A DNA stretch of 31,807 bases, taken from a virus. The DNA lies in the IMG/VR virus record IMGVR_UViG_3300021404_000034, positions 1 to 31,807 of that record. The stretch is one strand, 5' to 3'. This document shows positions 7,321 to 15,307 of this stretch, piece by piece. Made by a program: the position numbers and the translations under genes. How positions within the stretch are numbered: position 1 is the stretch's first letter; each line of letters starts with the position of its first letter. A model generated the notes under the pieces. That model saw only the letters and a list, made by a program, of their open reading frames with translations, was not told the DNA's origin and did no database searches.

Positions 7321-7349
7321 GGGAGGGGTTTATGCCCCTCCCATTTTTA
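7321..7349 (+). terminator. Hairpin with T-run facing the plus strand
   Basis: GGGAGGGG (7321-7328) pairs with CCCCTCCC (7335-7342), then ATTTTTAT. The T-run is on the plus strand although all genes here are on the minus strand, so as a Rho-independent terminator it would stop antisense RNA. On the minus strand it is a stem between the stop at 7367 and the start at 7299. Confidence 0.6.
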
Positions 7350-7352
7350 TCG

Positions 7353-7370
7353 TTAACTGCTGACAGTTAG
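7353..7370. repeat. 18-bp palindrome, copy 7
   Basis: TTAACTGCTGACAGTTAG. It supplies the TAA stop (7367-7369) of the minus-strand gene 7367-8578. Confidence 0.95.
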
Positions 7371-8578
7371 CCGGTCTTGCCCTCCAGCTTGAGGGCGTTG
7401 AACATAGCGTCAACTTCCTGTGGGATATCCTTCTCTTCGTACTCCATCCCTTCACCTTGCACAGGGGGCAGGGTGCTTGGTTGAACAACTGTCCTTGTGC
7501 TAGGCGGTGCCGCAGCGGGCTTAGAGATGGCGCTATTGATAGGCGTTACTGGCCTACCGCCCGGTACAAAGGGTGGGCGGATAGGTGTAGGTGGGGGTGG
7601 GGCTTGCCCTATATCAGGGACAGGCACAGGCTTGATCGGTTGCGGGACAGGTGGTACAATCGGTGGCGCGGCTTGTGCTGCCGGTAACGATACAACTGCT
7701 ACCGGCTTAGATGGAGCTTGGGGAGGCGGTGGAGGCGGCGGTGCTGCTTCCAGCGTTTGTGAAGGATGTGCTTCCTCCAATTGTTCACCGGCGGACGCAT
7801 CCTCAGTCGCTGCCTCGCGAGCCAAGATATTTGTAGTTTCCTCAGAGTTACGCAACTCCCGCATCCGAACGTATGTATTGTCATCGAACTCCGCTCCATG
7901 CCGGAACGTAAGCTTGGGGAAGGCTTCGTTGGTAACGAACCCAATCCAAGTCACGCGACCAAGAGCGTGCGCCTTGTGGCTTTCGAGGAACTTGCCGTAC
8001 TCTTTCAAGTTCTGCAAGCTTGCCGTTGGGATCGGCAACAACATACCCACTTCTGCCGGATCATCGAGCGGGATGAGGTTGTCATCCCACTTATTGCCCA
8101 GCAACATACGCCCAAACATGGGGGTGATAAGCTTAACTGCCACCCGCTTATAGTCGGCGCATGCCTTCATCCGCTTGGTCTTGTCCGCCGACGTAGCGGA
8201 CCCAATCGTATCCATGAAGCACGCTGCACAGATAGCTGGCTTTGCCCGACCATCCGGCTGATCTGGGATCAACGCGGTAGGATGCGGCTTCTTGCCATCA
8301 TCTGACCAGCAATCAGGGCGACCCCTCTCGCCCTGACGGTAGGGGCGAGAGAAGTATCGCTTGCTCAGGTTGGGGGGAACCTTGAGCAAGGTTACGCCGA
8401 TCTCTGGAACCGGCGCACCCTGATCATCGACAAGAGCAAGCTCCTGTCTCTGATGCCATAACCACCAAACCTTGCCCCGATAGGATAAAACAGGGAATGA
8501 TGAGCGAATACCTGCTCCAAGATCATCATAATCTTCTGGTTGAGCAAGCGACGACTGACGCAACATTAGATCATTCAT
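7367..8578 (-). CDS. Conserved phage protein, possible ssDNA-binding, Pro-rich linker
   Basis: A 403-residue protein. Residues 1-235 form a folded domain beginning FPVLSYRGKVWWLWHQ, with a cysteine set (PDCWS, CAAC, KACADYKR) that could bind zinc. Residues 250-370 are a Pro/Ala-rich linker, and the end is acidic (YEEKDIPQEVDAMFNAL). A folded domain, flexible linker and acidic tip is the layout of single-strand binding proteins, and the gene is next to helicase and recombination genes. This is inference; I only recognise the FP-x-x-SYRGK domain as a conserved phage protein. Its start overlaps the upstream stop as ATGA. Confidence 0.72.
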   Translation of the reverse strand: MNDLMLRQSSLAQPEDYDDLGAGIRSSFPVLSYRGKVWWLWHQRQELALVDDQGAPVPEIGVTLLKVPPNLSKRYFSRPYRQGERGRPDCWSDDGKKPHPTALIPDQPDGRAKPAICAACFMDTIGSATSADKTKRMKACADYKRVAVKLITPMFGRMLLGNKWDDNLIPLDDPAEVGMLLPIPTASLQNLKEYGKFLESHKAHALGRVTWIGFVTNEAFPKLTFRHGAEFDDNTYVRMRELRNSEETTNILAREAATEDASAGEQLEEAHPSQTLEAAPPPPPPPQAPSKPVAVVSLPAAQAAPPIVPPVPQPIKPVPVPDIGQAPPPPTPIRPPFVPGGRPVTPINSAISKPAAAPPSTRTVVQPSTLPPVQGEGMEYEEKDIPQEVDAMFNALKLEGKTG

Positions 8579-9060
8579 TGTGCCGCCTCCGTGTTTGGCG
8601 ATGTTTCCTCTTCTTCTCCGTCAGCGAAAGCATCAAAGCTCGCGCCTTCTGCTGGAACTGGTTTACGCACTCGTTTCTTTTCAGGTGCTAATAAACGCAA
8701 CTCAAGCACCGAAGATTTTGCTACGCCGGGCGGTAAAGTTTTAGTCGCTTCCTCAAACGTTTCTGCTGCACTTCGCTTCACGGCCCAGACTATCATATCC
8801 CAAGCTTCCGTCCCGGTCACGTGACGCCTGAACTCTAGCTGATCTTCGACACGGAAACTTGTCTTCGTTGCCAATACGGCTTGACCCGCATCGGTTTTGG
8901 TAGACTTCATTTTGTTTGCGATCATGTATTCTTGAATGAGGTTACGGTATGCCTTCGCCGCATCCTCAAACTGCTTCAGTTCTTCTTTATGCCTTGCTTC
9001 GATTTCATCGATCTTTGCATCGATTAACCGGCCTCGCCTGATTAGCTCCTTTACGTCCAT
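8575..9060 (-). CDS. Coiled-coil phage protein of the recombination block (161 aa)
   Basis: ATG 9060 overlaps the helicase stop (TAATG) and its own stop overlaps the next start (ATGA), so it is translationally coupled on both sides. Residues 1-50 are a helical coiled coil (KIDEIEARHKEELKQFEDAAKAY). The middle holds a TDAGQAVLATKTSFRVED beta segment, a helical region and LPPGV; the tail is acidic. This layout is common in phage replication operons and loosely recalls Gam-like DNA-end-binding proteins, but I cannot confirm that. Function unknown. Confidence 0.7.
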   Translation of the reverse strand: MDVKELIRRGRLIDAKIDEIEARHKEELKQFEDAAKAYRNLIQEYMIANKMKSTKTDAGQAVLATKTSFRVEDQLEFRRHVTGTEAWDMIVWAVKRSAAETFEEATKTLPPGVAKSSVLELRLLAPEKKRVRKPVPAEGASFDAFADGEEEETSPNTEAAQ

Positions 9061-10634
9061 TAGTTTGCCTCGTTCTTTAGTGTTAGTAACTCTACTAGTT
9101 TAAGGAAGTTGTTTTGTAGTTTCTCATTACGGCCCAGTATTTGATATATTCGTCTCTCTGCGGGGGTACCTCCTACCATTGCGATTAGGGTTCTATGCTC
9201 CTGACCAATGCGATAGGTGCGTGCATTGGCTTGTGAGAATGTATCTAACGATGTAACTGGCCCTGTCCATATCGTTGTCGTTGCCTTGGTAAGGGTAAGG
9301 GCGTGCGCCATACAAGCTGGATGGGCTAGCATGACTTTATACTTGGGTGTATCTTGGAACTCAGTAAAAATAATATTGCGTTCTTTCAGTGTTACGTCAC
9401 CAGTTACAATACAATGCTCGATTTCATTCGCCGTCAGTACACCAGAGAATGCGTTAATGGCTGACTTAAATGGGGCAAACATAATAACTTTATGCTCACT
9501 ACTATCAATCAAATCAATGATCAACTGCAATCGTGGTGTATTATCCAATGTCATTACTGTGCCATCGCGACTATACACGTAGCCCAGCGCTATCTGAAGC
9601 AGCTTACTCAGCACTGCGCCAGCGTTCATTGCATCGATTTTCTTCTCACCTATCAAGGCAATCGCTTTATCTTGCATAGCCTCGTAGACAAATAACTGAT
9701 TGGACGATAGTGGTGCTTCGTAGTAGCTCTGCACCTGTTCCGGTAGCTCGACTATCTCATCGAGCCGATAACGGACACTAGGTCGCATACACGATACAGC
9801 GTACTCTTCTGCGCCGTGTTTTGGCACCCAAGTATATGGTCCTTTCTTCAGCGATAATTGCGAACGGAAGTCATTGAAGTAGTTTGGCACCGTGCTAGGC
9901 GTAATGGCAGAGCATGGACCCCACACATCCGTCACTGCCCTTGGTATTGGTGAACCAGTTAAGCCCCATACCCATCCCTTTACCATGGATAGTTGCTTGA
10001 ACTTCTTAGTGCGCTTGGTGCCACCGTTACGATAGGTTGCCACTTCATCGGCACAAACACAATCAATATCTTTACGACCCATCAACTCGTCCAATAGAAC
10101 TTGAACACCATCATGGTTGATAATGTATACATCAACGTTTTTCGCCAACTTCTTTAGACGTTGGTTTCTTGTGCCGTGGAGGATTTCAAACTTGAGCCAA
10201 GGGAACTCCTCGATTAGCTCTTTTCCCCACGTGCGATGAACGGCAGATAAGGGACAAATGGCTAGCAGTTTATTAACAAATCCAATTGACCTAAGATAAT
10301 CAAATGCCCACAATACGCATCGTGTCTTGCCAGTACCTAGCCCATTCAACACGTAGCCCCGCGCCTCCATCGTCAGCATAGCAGAAGTCCACTTCTGGAC
10401 TTGGAATGCTGGCTTGGTTAGATCGCTAACCGGGAACTTGTACTGTGACAAGATTGGAGCGGGAACGTCATACCCCTCGGCACGAAGAAGCTTGGTTGAT
10501 TTGTAGTCATGGATAATGTTTAACTGCTTACAGTTAACGCTAATAGCTTCCGCCCCTAACTTCTTAGTTAGGCGACCGATCAGCCCTGCATCCATGCAGT
10601 CAATACTGATGATATGATTTTGCTGCGGTATCAT
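9060..10634 (-). CDS. SNF2-like superfamily 2 helicase/ATPase
   Basis: A 524-residue protein with the SF2 motifs in order: Walker A GLGTGKT at 98-104, ICPLSAV (Ia), Walker B variant ADEVA at 195-199 (instead of DEAH), LTGSPI at 225-230 (motif III), and a C-terminal SQANARTYRIGQ motif VI typical of SNF2/RapA-type translocases. It probably remodels DNA during phage replication or recombination. It overlaps the VRR-NUC gene by 35 bases, and both belong to one coupled operon with the Cas4-like nuclease. Palindrome copy 8 lies in its N-terminal part, read as VNCKQLN. Confidence 0.9.
   Translation of the reverse strand: MIPQQNHIISIDCMDAGLIGRLTKKLGAEAISVNCKQLNIIHDYKSTKLLRAEGYDVPAPILSQYKFPVSDLTKPAFQVQKWTSAMLTMEARGYVLNGLGTGKTRCVLWAFDYLRSIGFVNKLLAICPLSAVHRTWGKELIEEFPWLKFEILHGTRNQRLKKLAKNVDVYIINHDGVQVLLDELMGRKDIDCVCADEVATYRNGGTKRTKKFKQLSMVKGWVWGLTGSPIPRAVTDVWGPCSAITPSTVPNYFNDFRSQLSLKKGPYTWVPKHGAEEYAVSCMRPSVRYRLDEIVELPEQVQSYYEAPLSSNQLFVYEAMQDKAIALIGEKKIDAMNAGAVLSKLLQIALGYVYSRDGTVMTLDNTPRLQLIIDLIDSSEHKVIMFAPFKSAINAFSGVLTANEIEHCIVTGDVTLKERNIIFTEFQDTPKYKVMLAHPACMAHALTLTKATTTIWTGPVTSLDTFSQANARTYRIGQEHRTLIAMVGGTPAERRIYQILGRNEKLQNNFLKLVELLTLKNEAN
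10520..10537. repeat. 18-bp palindrome, copy 8 (in gene)
   Basis: TTAACTGCTTACAGTTAA, both arms perfect, in the SNF2-like gene, translated VNCKQLN. Confidence 0.95.
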
Positions 10635-10947
10635 TCTCTGCCTTGCATACGTTCGATAACCATCTATCTAATAAGTTAAGACCATATGATCCGTCTATTT
10701 TGAATACATTGGCCTTGTATTTTCGTCTTAACTCGGTAGCCAAGTCATTTTGTATCTCTGTTAATTCTTCTCCCGGCTCCTTGGCTTCAATGAAGAATGC
10801 TAGTGGTAGACCTCCTATCTCGACCATACAGTGATAATCTAGCCCACGTTTCCCCATGCCGAACTGTACCGGCTTGAATACGTAGACTGGATATCTCTCA
10901 AGGATCGCATTTATTTTTACCTTTACTTGGCCTTCTGGTGTCGTCAT
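10600..10947 (-). CDS. VRR-NUC family endonuclease
   Basis: A 115-residue protein with the VRR-NUC fold signature: RGLDYHC (D37), FFIEAK (E54 and K56, the ExK of PD-(D/E)XK nucleases), then a helix with TEIQ and a final VFKID strand. Stand-alone VRR-NUC proteins are frequent in phages next to helicases and are thought to cut branched or flap DNA. The start ATG overlaps the upstream stop (ATGA) and its end overlaps the SNF2-like gene by 35 bases, so the two products are probably made together. Confidence 0.88.
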   Translation of the reverse strand: MTTPEGQVKVKINAILERYPVYVFKPVQFGMGKRGLDYHCMVEIGGLPLAFFIEAKEPGEELTEIQNDLATELRRKYKANVFKIDGSYGLNLLDRWLSNVCKAENDTAAKSYHQY

Positions 10948-11234
10948 GCCTTACCCACCGGTACGCTTTCACGCTTCTCTTGGATGATCTCTTCGATTGA
11001 TCCAGCGGGAATGGCTTCGATAGAGACTATATCGCCTCCCGGCTGTACCTCCATGCTGGTACATCTTTGACAAATGATTTTCATATTTGGATATTTCGCT
11101 AACGCTCGCTGCCCGGTCGGATATACGCCCACCGTATGCTGGCACTTAGAGCATAATTCCCACGATTGATCGGGGTGCATTACGTGCATGTCACTTAAGC
11201 GCATGCACACTAGCGCCATAGGTTCGTCACTCAT
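10944..11234 (-). CDS. Zinc-ribbon protein (two CxxC)
   Basis: A 96-residue protein. The start at 11232-11234 is chosen because GGAG lies upstream and because it forms an ATGA overlap with the Cas4-like gene; the longer frame to 11285 would run inside that gene. CSKC and CQRC, about 30 residues apart, are a zinc-ribbon pair; the rest is soluble with an acidic helix near the end. It sits between two nucleases of the same operon, so a nucleic-acid-binding accessory role is plausible. Confidence 0.75.
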   Translation of the reverse strand: MSDEPMALVCMRLSDMHVMHPDQSWELCSKCQHTVGVYPTGQRALAKYPNMKIICQRCTSMEVQPGGDIVSIEAIPAGSIEEIIQEKRESVPVGKA

Positions 11235-11977
11235 CTTCCAACTCCACAATGTTCGCAAGTATCCACGGAGCAATACTCTCTGCACAGTTTACCCGGCTTG
11301 GCCGGGAAGTCGTTATCTGCGTGAGCTTGCGCCAGCTTGTCGATCCTCGGTATGAGTGTACCCCAGATATCCATGATGTTGCTGCGCGTAAAGACAATGG
11401 ACCGTGTGTCGTTATACTTAGTCCATAGAAATTCGCTCTTGATGCCGACAACATCCTTGAAACAACTGAACGTCAGCATGGCGTTTACCGCTAACTGCGC
11501 ATCGTCGTCCTGTAGCTTACCGGTCTTGTAGTCCACAATGTGAGCAAAACTCTGTTTCTCATTCTTGGGAACGATCTTAATATAATCGATCATACACCGC
11601 GCCCATACACCTTTCTCGAAGAACCCCGTCGCCTGATAATCCTTATTGATCGCCAACTTCAATTCACAATTGACTATTTGGAGCGTATGCGTGACCTTGG
11701 CTAGGTTCTCCGCATGTTTCTCCATGTAGTAGAACTCGCGTGGCAAGGCAACATCCGACATAATGCGTTTAGCCATTGCCTTGTGCAATCGTTGCCCTTC
11801 ATCCAATTGGTCCGTTTCGTCTTGCTTGAACTCCTTGTTGACGTCAATCGCTTCGTATCGACGAGGGCATGTCTCGTAATTCTTGATACGGGAATAGGAC
11901 CACGCAAATGGCTTGACCTTGTTTACGGTCAATGTCTGGTTTGGGTTTGGGGCGGCACGAAACATCATTAGCTCCAC
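11231..11977 (-). CDS. Cas4/RecB-like PD-(D/E)XK exonuclease with Fe-S cysteines
   Basis: A 248-residue protein with WSYSRIKNYETCPRR at 26-40, EGQRLH at 60-65, the metal ligand D131, HIVDYKTGK at 147-154 (D149 and K151) and the helix with Q161. One cysteine near the N-terminus (C37) and a cluster near the C-terminus (C232, C236, C241, C244) match the 4Fe-4S arrangement of Cas4 and AddB nucleases. Phage homologues resect DNA ends for recombination-dependent replication. There is no cas1 or CRISPR array here. It overlaps both neighbours by a few bases within the nuclease operon. Confidence 0.88.
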   Translation of the reverse strand: MELMMFRAAPNPNQTLTVNKVKPFAWSYSRIKNYETCPRRYEAIDVNKEFKQDETDQLDEGQRLHKAMAKRIMSDVALPREFYYMEKHAENLAKVTHTLQIVNCELKLAINKDYQATGFFEKGVWARCMIDYIKIVPKNEKQSFAHIVDYKTGKLQDDDAQLAVNAMLTFSCFKDVVGIKSEFLWTKYNDTRSIVFTRSNIMDIWGTLIPRIDKLAQAHADNDFPAKPGKLCREYCSVDTCEHCGVGR

Positions 11978-12444
11978 AGCAACCGTATTTGAGTGATCAG
12001 CTTATCGGATGGGAAGATGGCAGCATCATCCTCTAAATGCCCAGCCCTACTCTCATGGATGAAGAATATAAACACTTTATCGCTGGTAACAATAGGAAGC
12101 ATAAAATCATCTTTCTTCATTTCAAATGTACCGGAGATACCATGCAATCGGCCAAATAACATGGATGCTGCTTTCTGAGATTTATTAACTGGAAATGGAC
12201 CGTTCATGGCAATAGAATGAGAATGACCGGGGTCTGAAACCTGATGGGCCAAAGCACTATAAAAGTCTTCTGGGCGAAAGTTTTGTGCTTGCGCCATTTG
12301 GGCTTGTATTACCTCATCCACAACAGTATTCACCCGCGCAGCATACTCATTTGGTGCATTGGTATAGTATTTGAGCGCATCGATCTGATGCTTCAGATCT
12401 TCTTGCTTAGGCTGTTGACCCAAAAAGCTCAGTTTACCAACCAT
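11968..12444 (-). CDS. Hypothetical protein (158 aa), in frame with upstream winged-helix gene
   Basis: A soluble 158-residue protein of unknown family, with a helical N-terminal half (HQIDALKYYTNAPNEYAARVN) and a mixed C-terminal half with a beta stretch (DKVFIFFIHESRAGH). Its ATG (12442-12444) has no Shine-Dalgarno; palindrome copy 9 abuts it, one base away. It is exactly in frame with the gene at 12460-12744, separated only by TAA and five codons encoded by the palindrome, so coupling or readthrough is possible. The 3' end overlaps the exonuclease start. Confidence 0.72.
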   Translation of the reverse strand: MVGKLSFLGQQPKQEDLKHQIDALKYYTNAPNEYAARVNTVVDEVIQAQMAQAQNFRPEDFYSALAHQVSDPGHSHSIAMNGPFPVNKSQKAASMLFGRLHGISGTFEMKKDDFMLPIVTSDKVFIFFIHESRAGHLEDDAAIFPSDKLITQIRLLWS

Positions 12445-12445
12445 C

Positions 12446-12463
12446 TTAACTGCTCGCAGTTAG
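12446..12463. repeat. 18-bp palindrome, copy 9
   Basis: TTAACTGCTCGCAGTTAG. It supplies the stop of the gene 12460-12744 and ends one base before the start of the gene at 12444. Confidence 0.95.
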
Positions 12464-12744
12464 AAGGAGAACATTCGCTCTAGAAGGAGACGAGACTGAA
12501 TGGGTATACCATAATGGCCCGCACTCATATTGACAATTGCGATGTTGTGCTTCGCTAGTTTTGGCCGCATGTTGTAGATGTGTTGACGAGTAGCACGCAC
12601 TGGAGGATATTGCCTAATTCCTTTATTGCCGTTTAGCCACATCTGCTTGAGGATGGATGCTTCAGTGAAGGTGATATTAAGTCGATACATCAAAGTGATT
12701 TCATCGACTTCAGGCTTAGGCAGTAGGTTTACTAGTGTCATCAT
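12460..12744 (-). CDS. Winged-helix DNA-binding protein, OmpR-C-like
   Basis: A 94-residue protein. After an N-terminal helix (FTEASILKQMWLNG) come TRQHIYNMRPKLAKHNIAIVN and GHYGIP, the pattern of the recognition helix and wing of OmpR/PhoB-type effector domains (HI-x-x-LR-x-KL ... G-x-GY). No receiver domain is present, so it is a free DNA-binding module. It is first in its operon, with a strong own promoter (12762-12790) and GGAG before the ATG. Its stop codon lies in a copy of the 18-bp palindrome, making it a good candidate for the palindrome-binding protein, though no direct evidence exists. Confidence 0.72.
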   Translation of the reverse strand: MMTLVNLLPKPEVDEITLMYRLNITFTEASILKQMWLNGNKGIRQYPPVRATRQHIYNMRPKLAKHNIAIVNMSAGHYGIPIQSRLLLERMFSF

Positions 12745-12761
12745 ACTACTCCGAAGTTAAC

Positions 12762-12790
12762 ACCATACCAGAAACGTCAGTTCCTGTCAA
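12762..12790 (-). promoter_or_regulatory. Strong sigma70-type promoter
   Basis: On the minus strand TTGACA (12785-12790), 17-base spacer, TATGGT (12762-12767). Upstream is an A-run after TTCGG, shared with two other promoters here (20435-20464 and 27701-27729). It drives the winged-helix gene and the nuclease/helicase operon. Confidence 0.8.
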
Positions 12791-12828
12791 GTATGTTTTT
12801 CCGAAAAAACAGTTCGGATTTCGGTTTT

Positions 12829-14709
12829 TTAGCACTTCTCTAGGCCCCCATAGCTTTGCCCATACTTAGCTTCCGCTGCGAGTGGAATATCAGGAGCCCA
12901 TTTAGGTGATCGGCACATCTCTTCTAGCGCAATCTCCTTTACTAACTGCAAGCAGTCAAGCGGTACCACGTAAGCATTGGCGTCGTGTACTTGCAGTGCT
13001 AATCTAATATCTAAACCTTGACGAGCGCATCGATCCTCGATACGCATGTTCGCCTCAATGACATGTATCCAATCTAAAGCTTGCACGATGTTCTCAGTTA
13101 GCTTCGCGCCGTATATATAACGCCTCATGCTGCCATACAAATAAGTTGTATTCCCTTCAACAGTTTGCAAGTCATTGTAATACAAGCGCAGTCCACTTGG
13201 CAACAAGATAGTTTGCCCTTCTGTCACACATGGTCCAATAGGATCTTGCTCTGGCCACGTTGGGTCCATCATGGCTTCCAGTATCCAACCGCAACGCTTC
13301 CACAGATAAGGTATCCATGGGAAGAGGGTACGATAAGCATCCACCCATGCTTGGCATTGTTCTATCGTATATACAGTGTTGATACCAGCTTCGAGCGCAT
13401 CGAAAGTAAGCTTAACCAATAGTTTTGCTGCCGACATGCCGAAGCCAAGCCCTAGCACAATCGTCTTGGAGTTAAACCGCTCAATCGGATGAGTTTTCTT
13501 GGTGATGGGGTAGCCGTAGATTTGTGAACCAAACCATGCATACACGTCATTAAGTGGATCACTAAACTGCTCAAGTAAATTCTGCTGCCCTGCTAGCCAT
13601 GCGACTAGTCGTGCCTCGATCTGTGATGCATCTACGTCGAGGATAACACATCCATGGGGCGCTCGGATAGCGGAACGCAACACGTTCGTCTTACGTGTCG
13701 ATAGGTTCTGCATATTCAGCTTCCAATCGCCACTCAGACGATGAGTGTGCGCGCCACTATATTTGAGCGGGACCGGCATCCATGTAGCGCCGTAACTGCT
13801 AGCAGTTAACTCGGCCATGTGGATGAAGCGCTCGGTACGTGTCTCTTCAATGGTAGACTTAAGCCCTAACCGTGCAGCGACAAGCGCTTGCACTTCCTCA
13901 TCGGGATGCTCTTGCAATTTAAGAAAGTCTTCATCAGTCCTAGCGAATGCATAGGTCATCTTATGTGTTCTTGCTGACATTTTCATTGGTGGATCGATAC
14001 CGCGTTGTCGCAATAGATCAGCAAATTGGTCATTGCTCATATACTTGGCACGATCATAGCCCAATACATCTAATAGTTTTCTCTTAGCTCTCATAATATC
14101 ACCGTAGTATATTCTAAGATTTAGTTCATCCAGCAGTAATTGTGGCATAGTGGTCATGCGAATGACGCGATCCATTACCCGCAACTCTGAAGCGGGAAAG
14201 TTATCAATCAATAAATTGTATATCTCTCGACAACCGCGCACGTCGCGCAATGTATAGGTGACAAACATCATTAACAAATCTCGATTACTAGTAAGCATTT
14301 GGAAGTTAACCCCCTCCATATCTTTAATGGTAGTAAGCTTGGCTTCTAAACCAAAATACTCAAGCACTTTCTCTAACGATACACGGGATTGTTTGGTAAC
14401 GTGCCCAATGAGTGCGCGGCTCATGCTCATAGTATCAACCATGAGCGGAGGATGGATACCATAGCGCCACGCGAGTATGGTCATATCGAATAAGGCATTG
14501 TGACTTATTGCTGCGTATGGCTCAGTAATGTTTTCCAGATAACTAATAACTTTTTCTTGCGGCAGGAAAAAGGGTGGCGCATTATCTTCCGCCACCCCAC
14601 ATCCTAGCATCTCGAAACGTTTATCAAGTATATACTGTAACGGCGTCACCGTTCTTAGCGTATACGTCTTAGAGTAGAACGTCTCAAAATCTAGGAAGAT
14701 CCTTCGCAC
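12829..14709 (-). CDS. Family A DNA polymerase with 3'-5' exonuclease
   Basis: A 626-residue protein. GTG 14709 is preferred because AAGGAGAGTAAA precedes it and the upstream stop is at 14711; the longer frame starts in palindrome copy 12. Exonuclease residues: D7 and E9 (LDFETF), D75 (HNALFDM), D156 (YTLRDV). Polymerase motif A is D360-ASQIEAR, motif B R411-x3-K415 ending GFG, and motif C VHDA at 574-577. The usual glutamate of HDE is replaced by alanine, but the catalytic aspartate D576 is kept. There is no 5'-nuclease domain. It is the replicative polymerase partner of the primase-helicase. Palindrome copies 10 and 11 are inside. Confidence 0.93.
   Translation of the reverse strand: MRRIFLDFETFYSKTYTLRTVTPLQYILDKRFEMLGCGVAEDNAPPFFLPQEKVISYLENITEPYAAISHNALFDMTILAWRYGIHPPLMVDTMSMSRALIGHVTKQSRVSLEKVLEYFGLEAKLTTIKDMEGVNFQMLTSNRDLLMMFVTYTLRDVRGCREIYNLLIDNFPASELRVMDRVIRMTTMPQLLLDELNLRIYYGDIMRAKRKLLDVLGYDRAKYMSNDQFADLLRQRGIDPPMKMSARTHKMTYAFARTDEDFLKLQEHPDEEVQALVAARLGLKSTIEETRTERFIHMAELTASSYGATWMPVPLKYSGAHTHRLSGDWKLNMQNLSTRKTNVLRSAIRAPHGCVILDVDASQIEARLVAWLAGQQNLLEQFSDPLNDVYAWFGSQIYGYPITKKTHPIERFNSKTIVLGLGFGMSAAKLLVKLTFDALEAGINTVYTIEQCQAWVDAYRTLFPWIPYLWKRCGWILEAMMDPTWPEQDPIGPCVTEGQTILLPSGLRLYYNDLQTVEGNTTYLYGSMRRYIYGAKLTENIVQALDWIHVIEANMRIEDRCARQGLDIRLALQVHDANAYVVPLDCLQLVKEIALEEMCRSPKWAPDIPLAAEAKYGQSYGGLEKC
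12942..12959. repeat. 18-bp palindrome, copy 10 (in gene)
   Basis: CTAACTGCAAGCAGTCAA, in the 3' part of the polymerase gene, translated DCLQLV. The most diverged copy in its outer bases. Confidence 0.88.
13792..13809. repeat. 18-bp palindrome, copy 11 (in gene)
   Basis: GTAACTGCTAGCAGTTAA, in the polymerase gene just before the PLKYSGAHT segment, translated LTASSYG. Confidence 0.95.
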
Positions 14710-14710
14710 T

Positions 14711-14908
14711 TTACTCTCCTTCGCCTTCACTGTCAGCAGTTAACTCTTTATTGGTAAGCGCATTGTAAAGCGATAGCGCACCATTAGAAACTTTCAGTAG
14801 TTTCACCCTTGCTACTTGTTCGTTGCCATATCTTAACTGTTGCAACGCCTCCACGGCATCATCAATAATGTCCGCTAGATCGCCAAGGTGTGTATAAAAA
14901 CCGTTCAT
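14711..14908 (-). CDS. Small helical protein (65 aa)
   Basis: ATG 14906-14908 overlaps the upstream stop (ATGA). Soluble and helical (LADIIDDAVEALQQLRYGNEQVARV) with an acidic tail. Palindrome copy 12 encodes LTADS in the tail. It ends one base before the polymerase GTG, so it is co-translated with the polymerase. Function unknown. Confidence 0.68.
   Translation of the reverse strand: MNGFYTHLGDLADIIDDAVEALQQLRYGNEQVARVKLLKVSNGALSLYNALTNKELTADSEGEGE
14726..14743. repeat. 18-bp palindrome, copy 12 (in gene)
   Basis: TTCACTGTCAGCAGTTAA, at the 3' end of the gene before the polymerase, translated LTADS. Confidence 0.92.
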
Positions 14909-15072
14909 TTGCCAAGCCCTCGCAAGTTTGTCAACGTATGATGGTGGTAATCTTCAAGCTTCTCCATGCCGTAAGCTAGCCCAGCCTTATAGCCGCGCAC
15001 ATAGCCGATGTGATAGGTGACATAAGCAATTATGAACCCTATCCATACACCAACTATGATCCAGCTAATCAT
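14905..15072 (-). CDS. Small single-helix membrane protein (55 aa)
   Basis: Start ATG 15070-15072 with GGAAGAAGAAAA before it, overlapping the upstream stop by eight bases. One transmembrane helix (residues 2-22, ISWIIVGVWIGFIIAYVTY), then a soluble tail rich in Tyr, Gly and His. Function unknown; probably an inner-membrane protein. Confidence 0.7.
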   Translation of the reverse strand: MISWIIVGVWIGFIIAYVTYHIGYVRGYKAGLAYGMEKLEDYHHHTLTNLRGLGK

Positions 15073-15307
15073 TTTTCTTCTTCCACGCCTCACGTAGAGC
15101 GCTTATTGCTCCGAGTTCTAAACCGTTAACGTAGCTCTCAATCATTTCTGGATCAGTGGGCGCATCTGACCGTATCGACAGCACGTAGGCATAACAGGCG
15201 TCACGTAATGATGGTGGGCGAAGGGAAGAGGCTTCCCCCCATTGTTGGTTTTTCATCATCTGGTCACGCAGCCGAAACCAAATATCAACTATGTTAATTT
15301 CTTCCAT
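15065..15307 (-). CDS. Hypothetical protein (80 aa)
   Basis: Start ATG 15305-15307 chosen for the GGAG nine bases upstream; the open frame extends to 15355 without a better start. Soluble and helical, with DIWFRLRDQMM, a SLRPPSLRDACYAYVLSIR middle and a basic KKKND end. I do not recognise the family. It overlaps both neighbours slightly within the leftward operon. Confidence 0.66.
   Translation of the reverse strand: MEEINIVDIWFRLRDQMMKNQQWGEASSLRPPSLRDACYAYVLSIRSDAPTDPEMIESYVNGLELGAISALREAWKKKND

Noticed and set aside
11235-11285. Longer start for the zinc-ribbon gene
   Set aside because: The extra residues are encoded inside the Cas4-like gene in another frame; the ATGA overlap start with GGAG is better.
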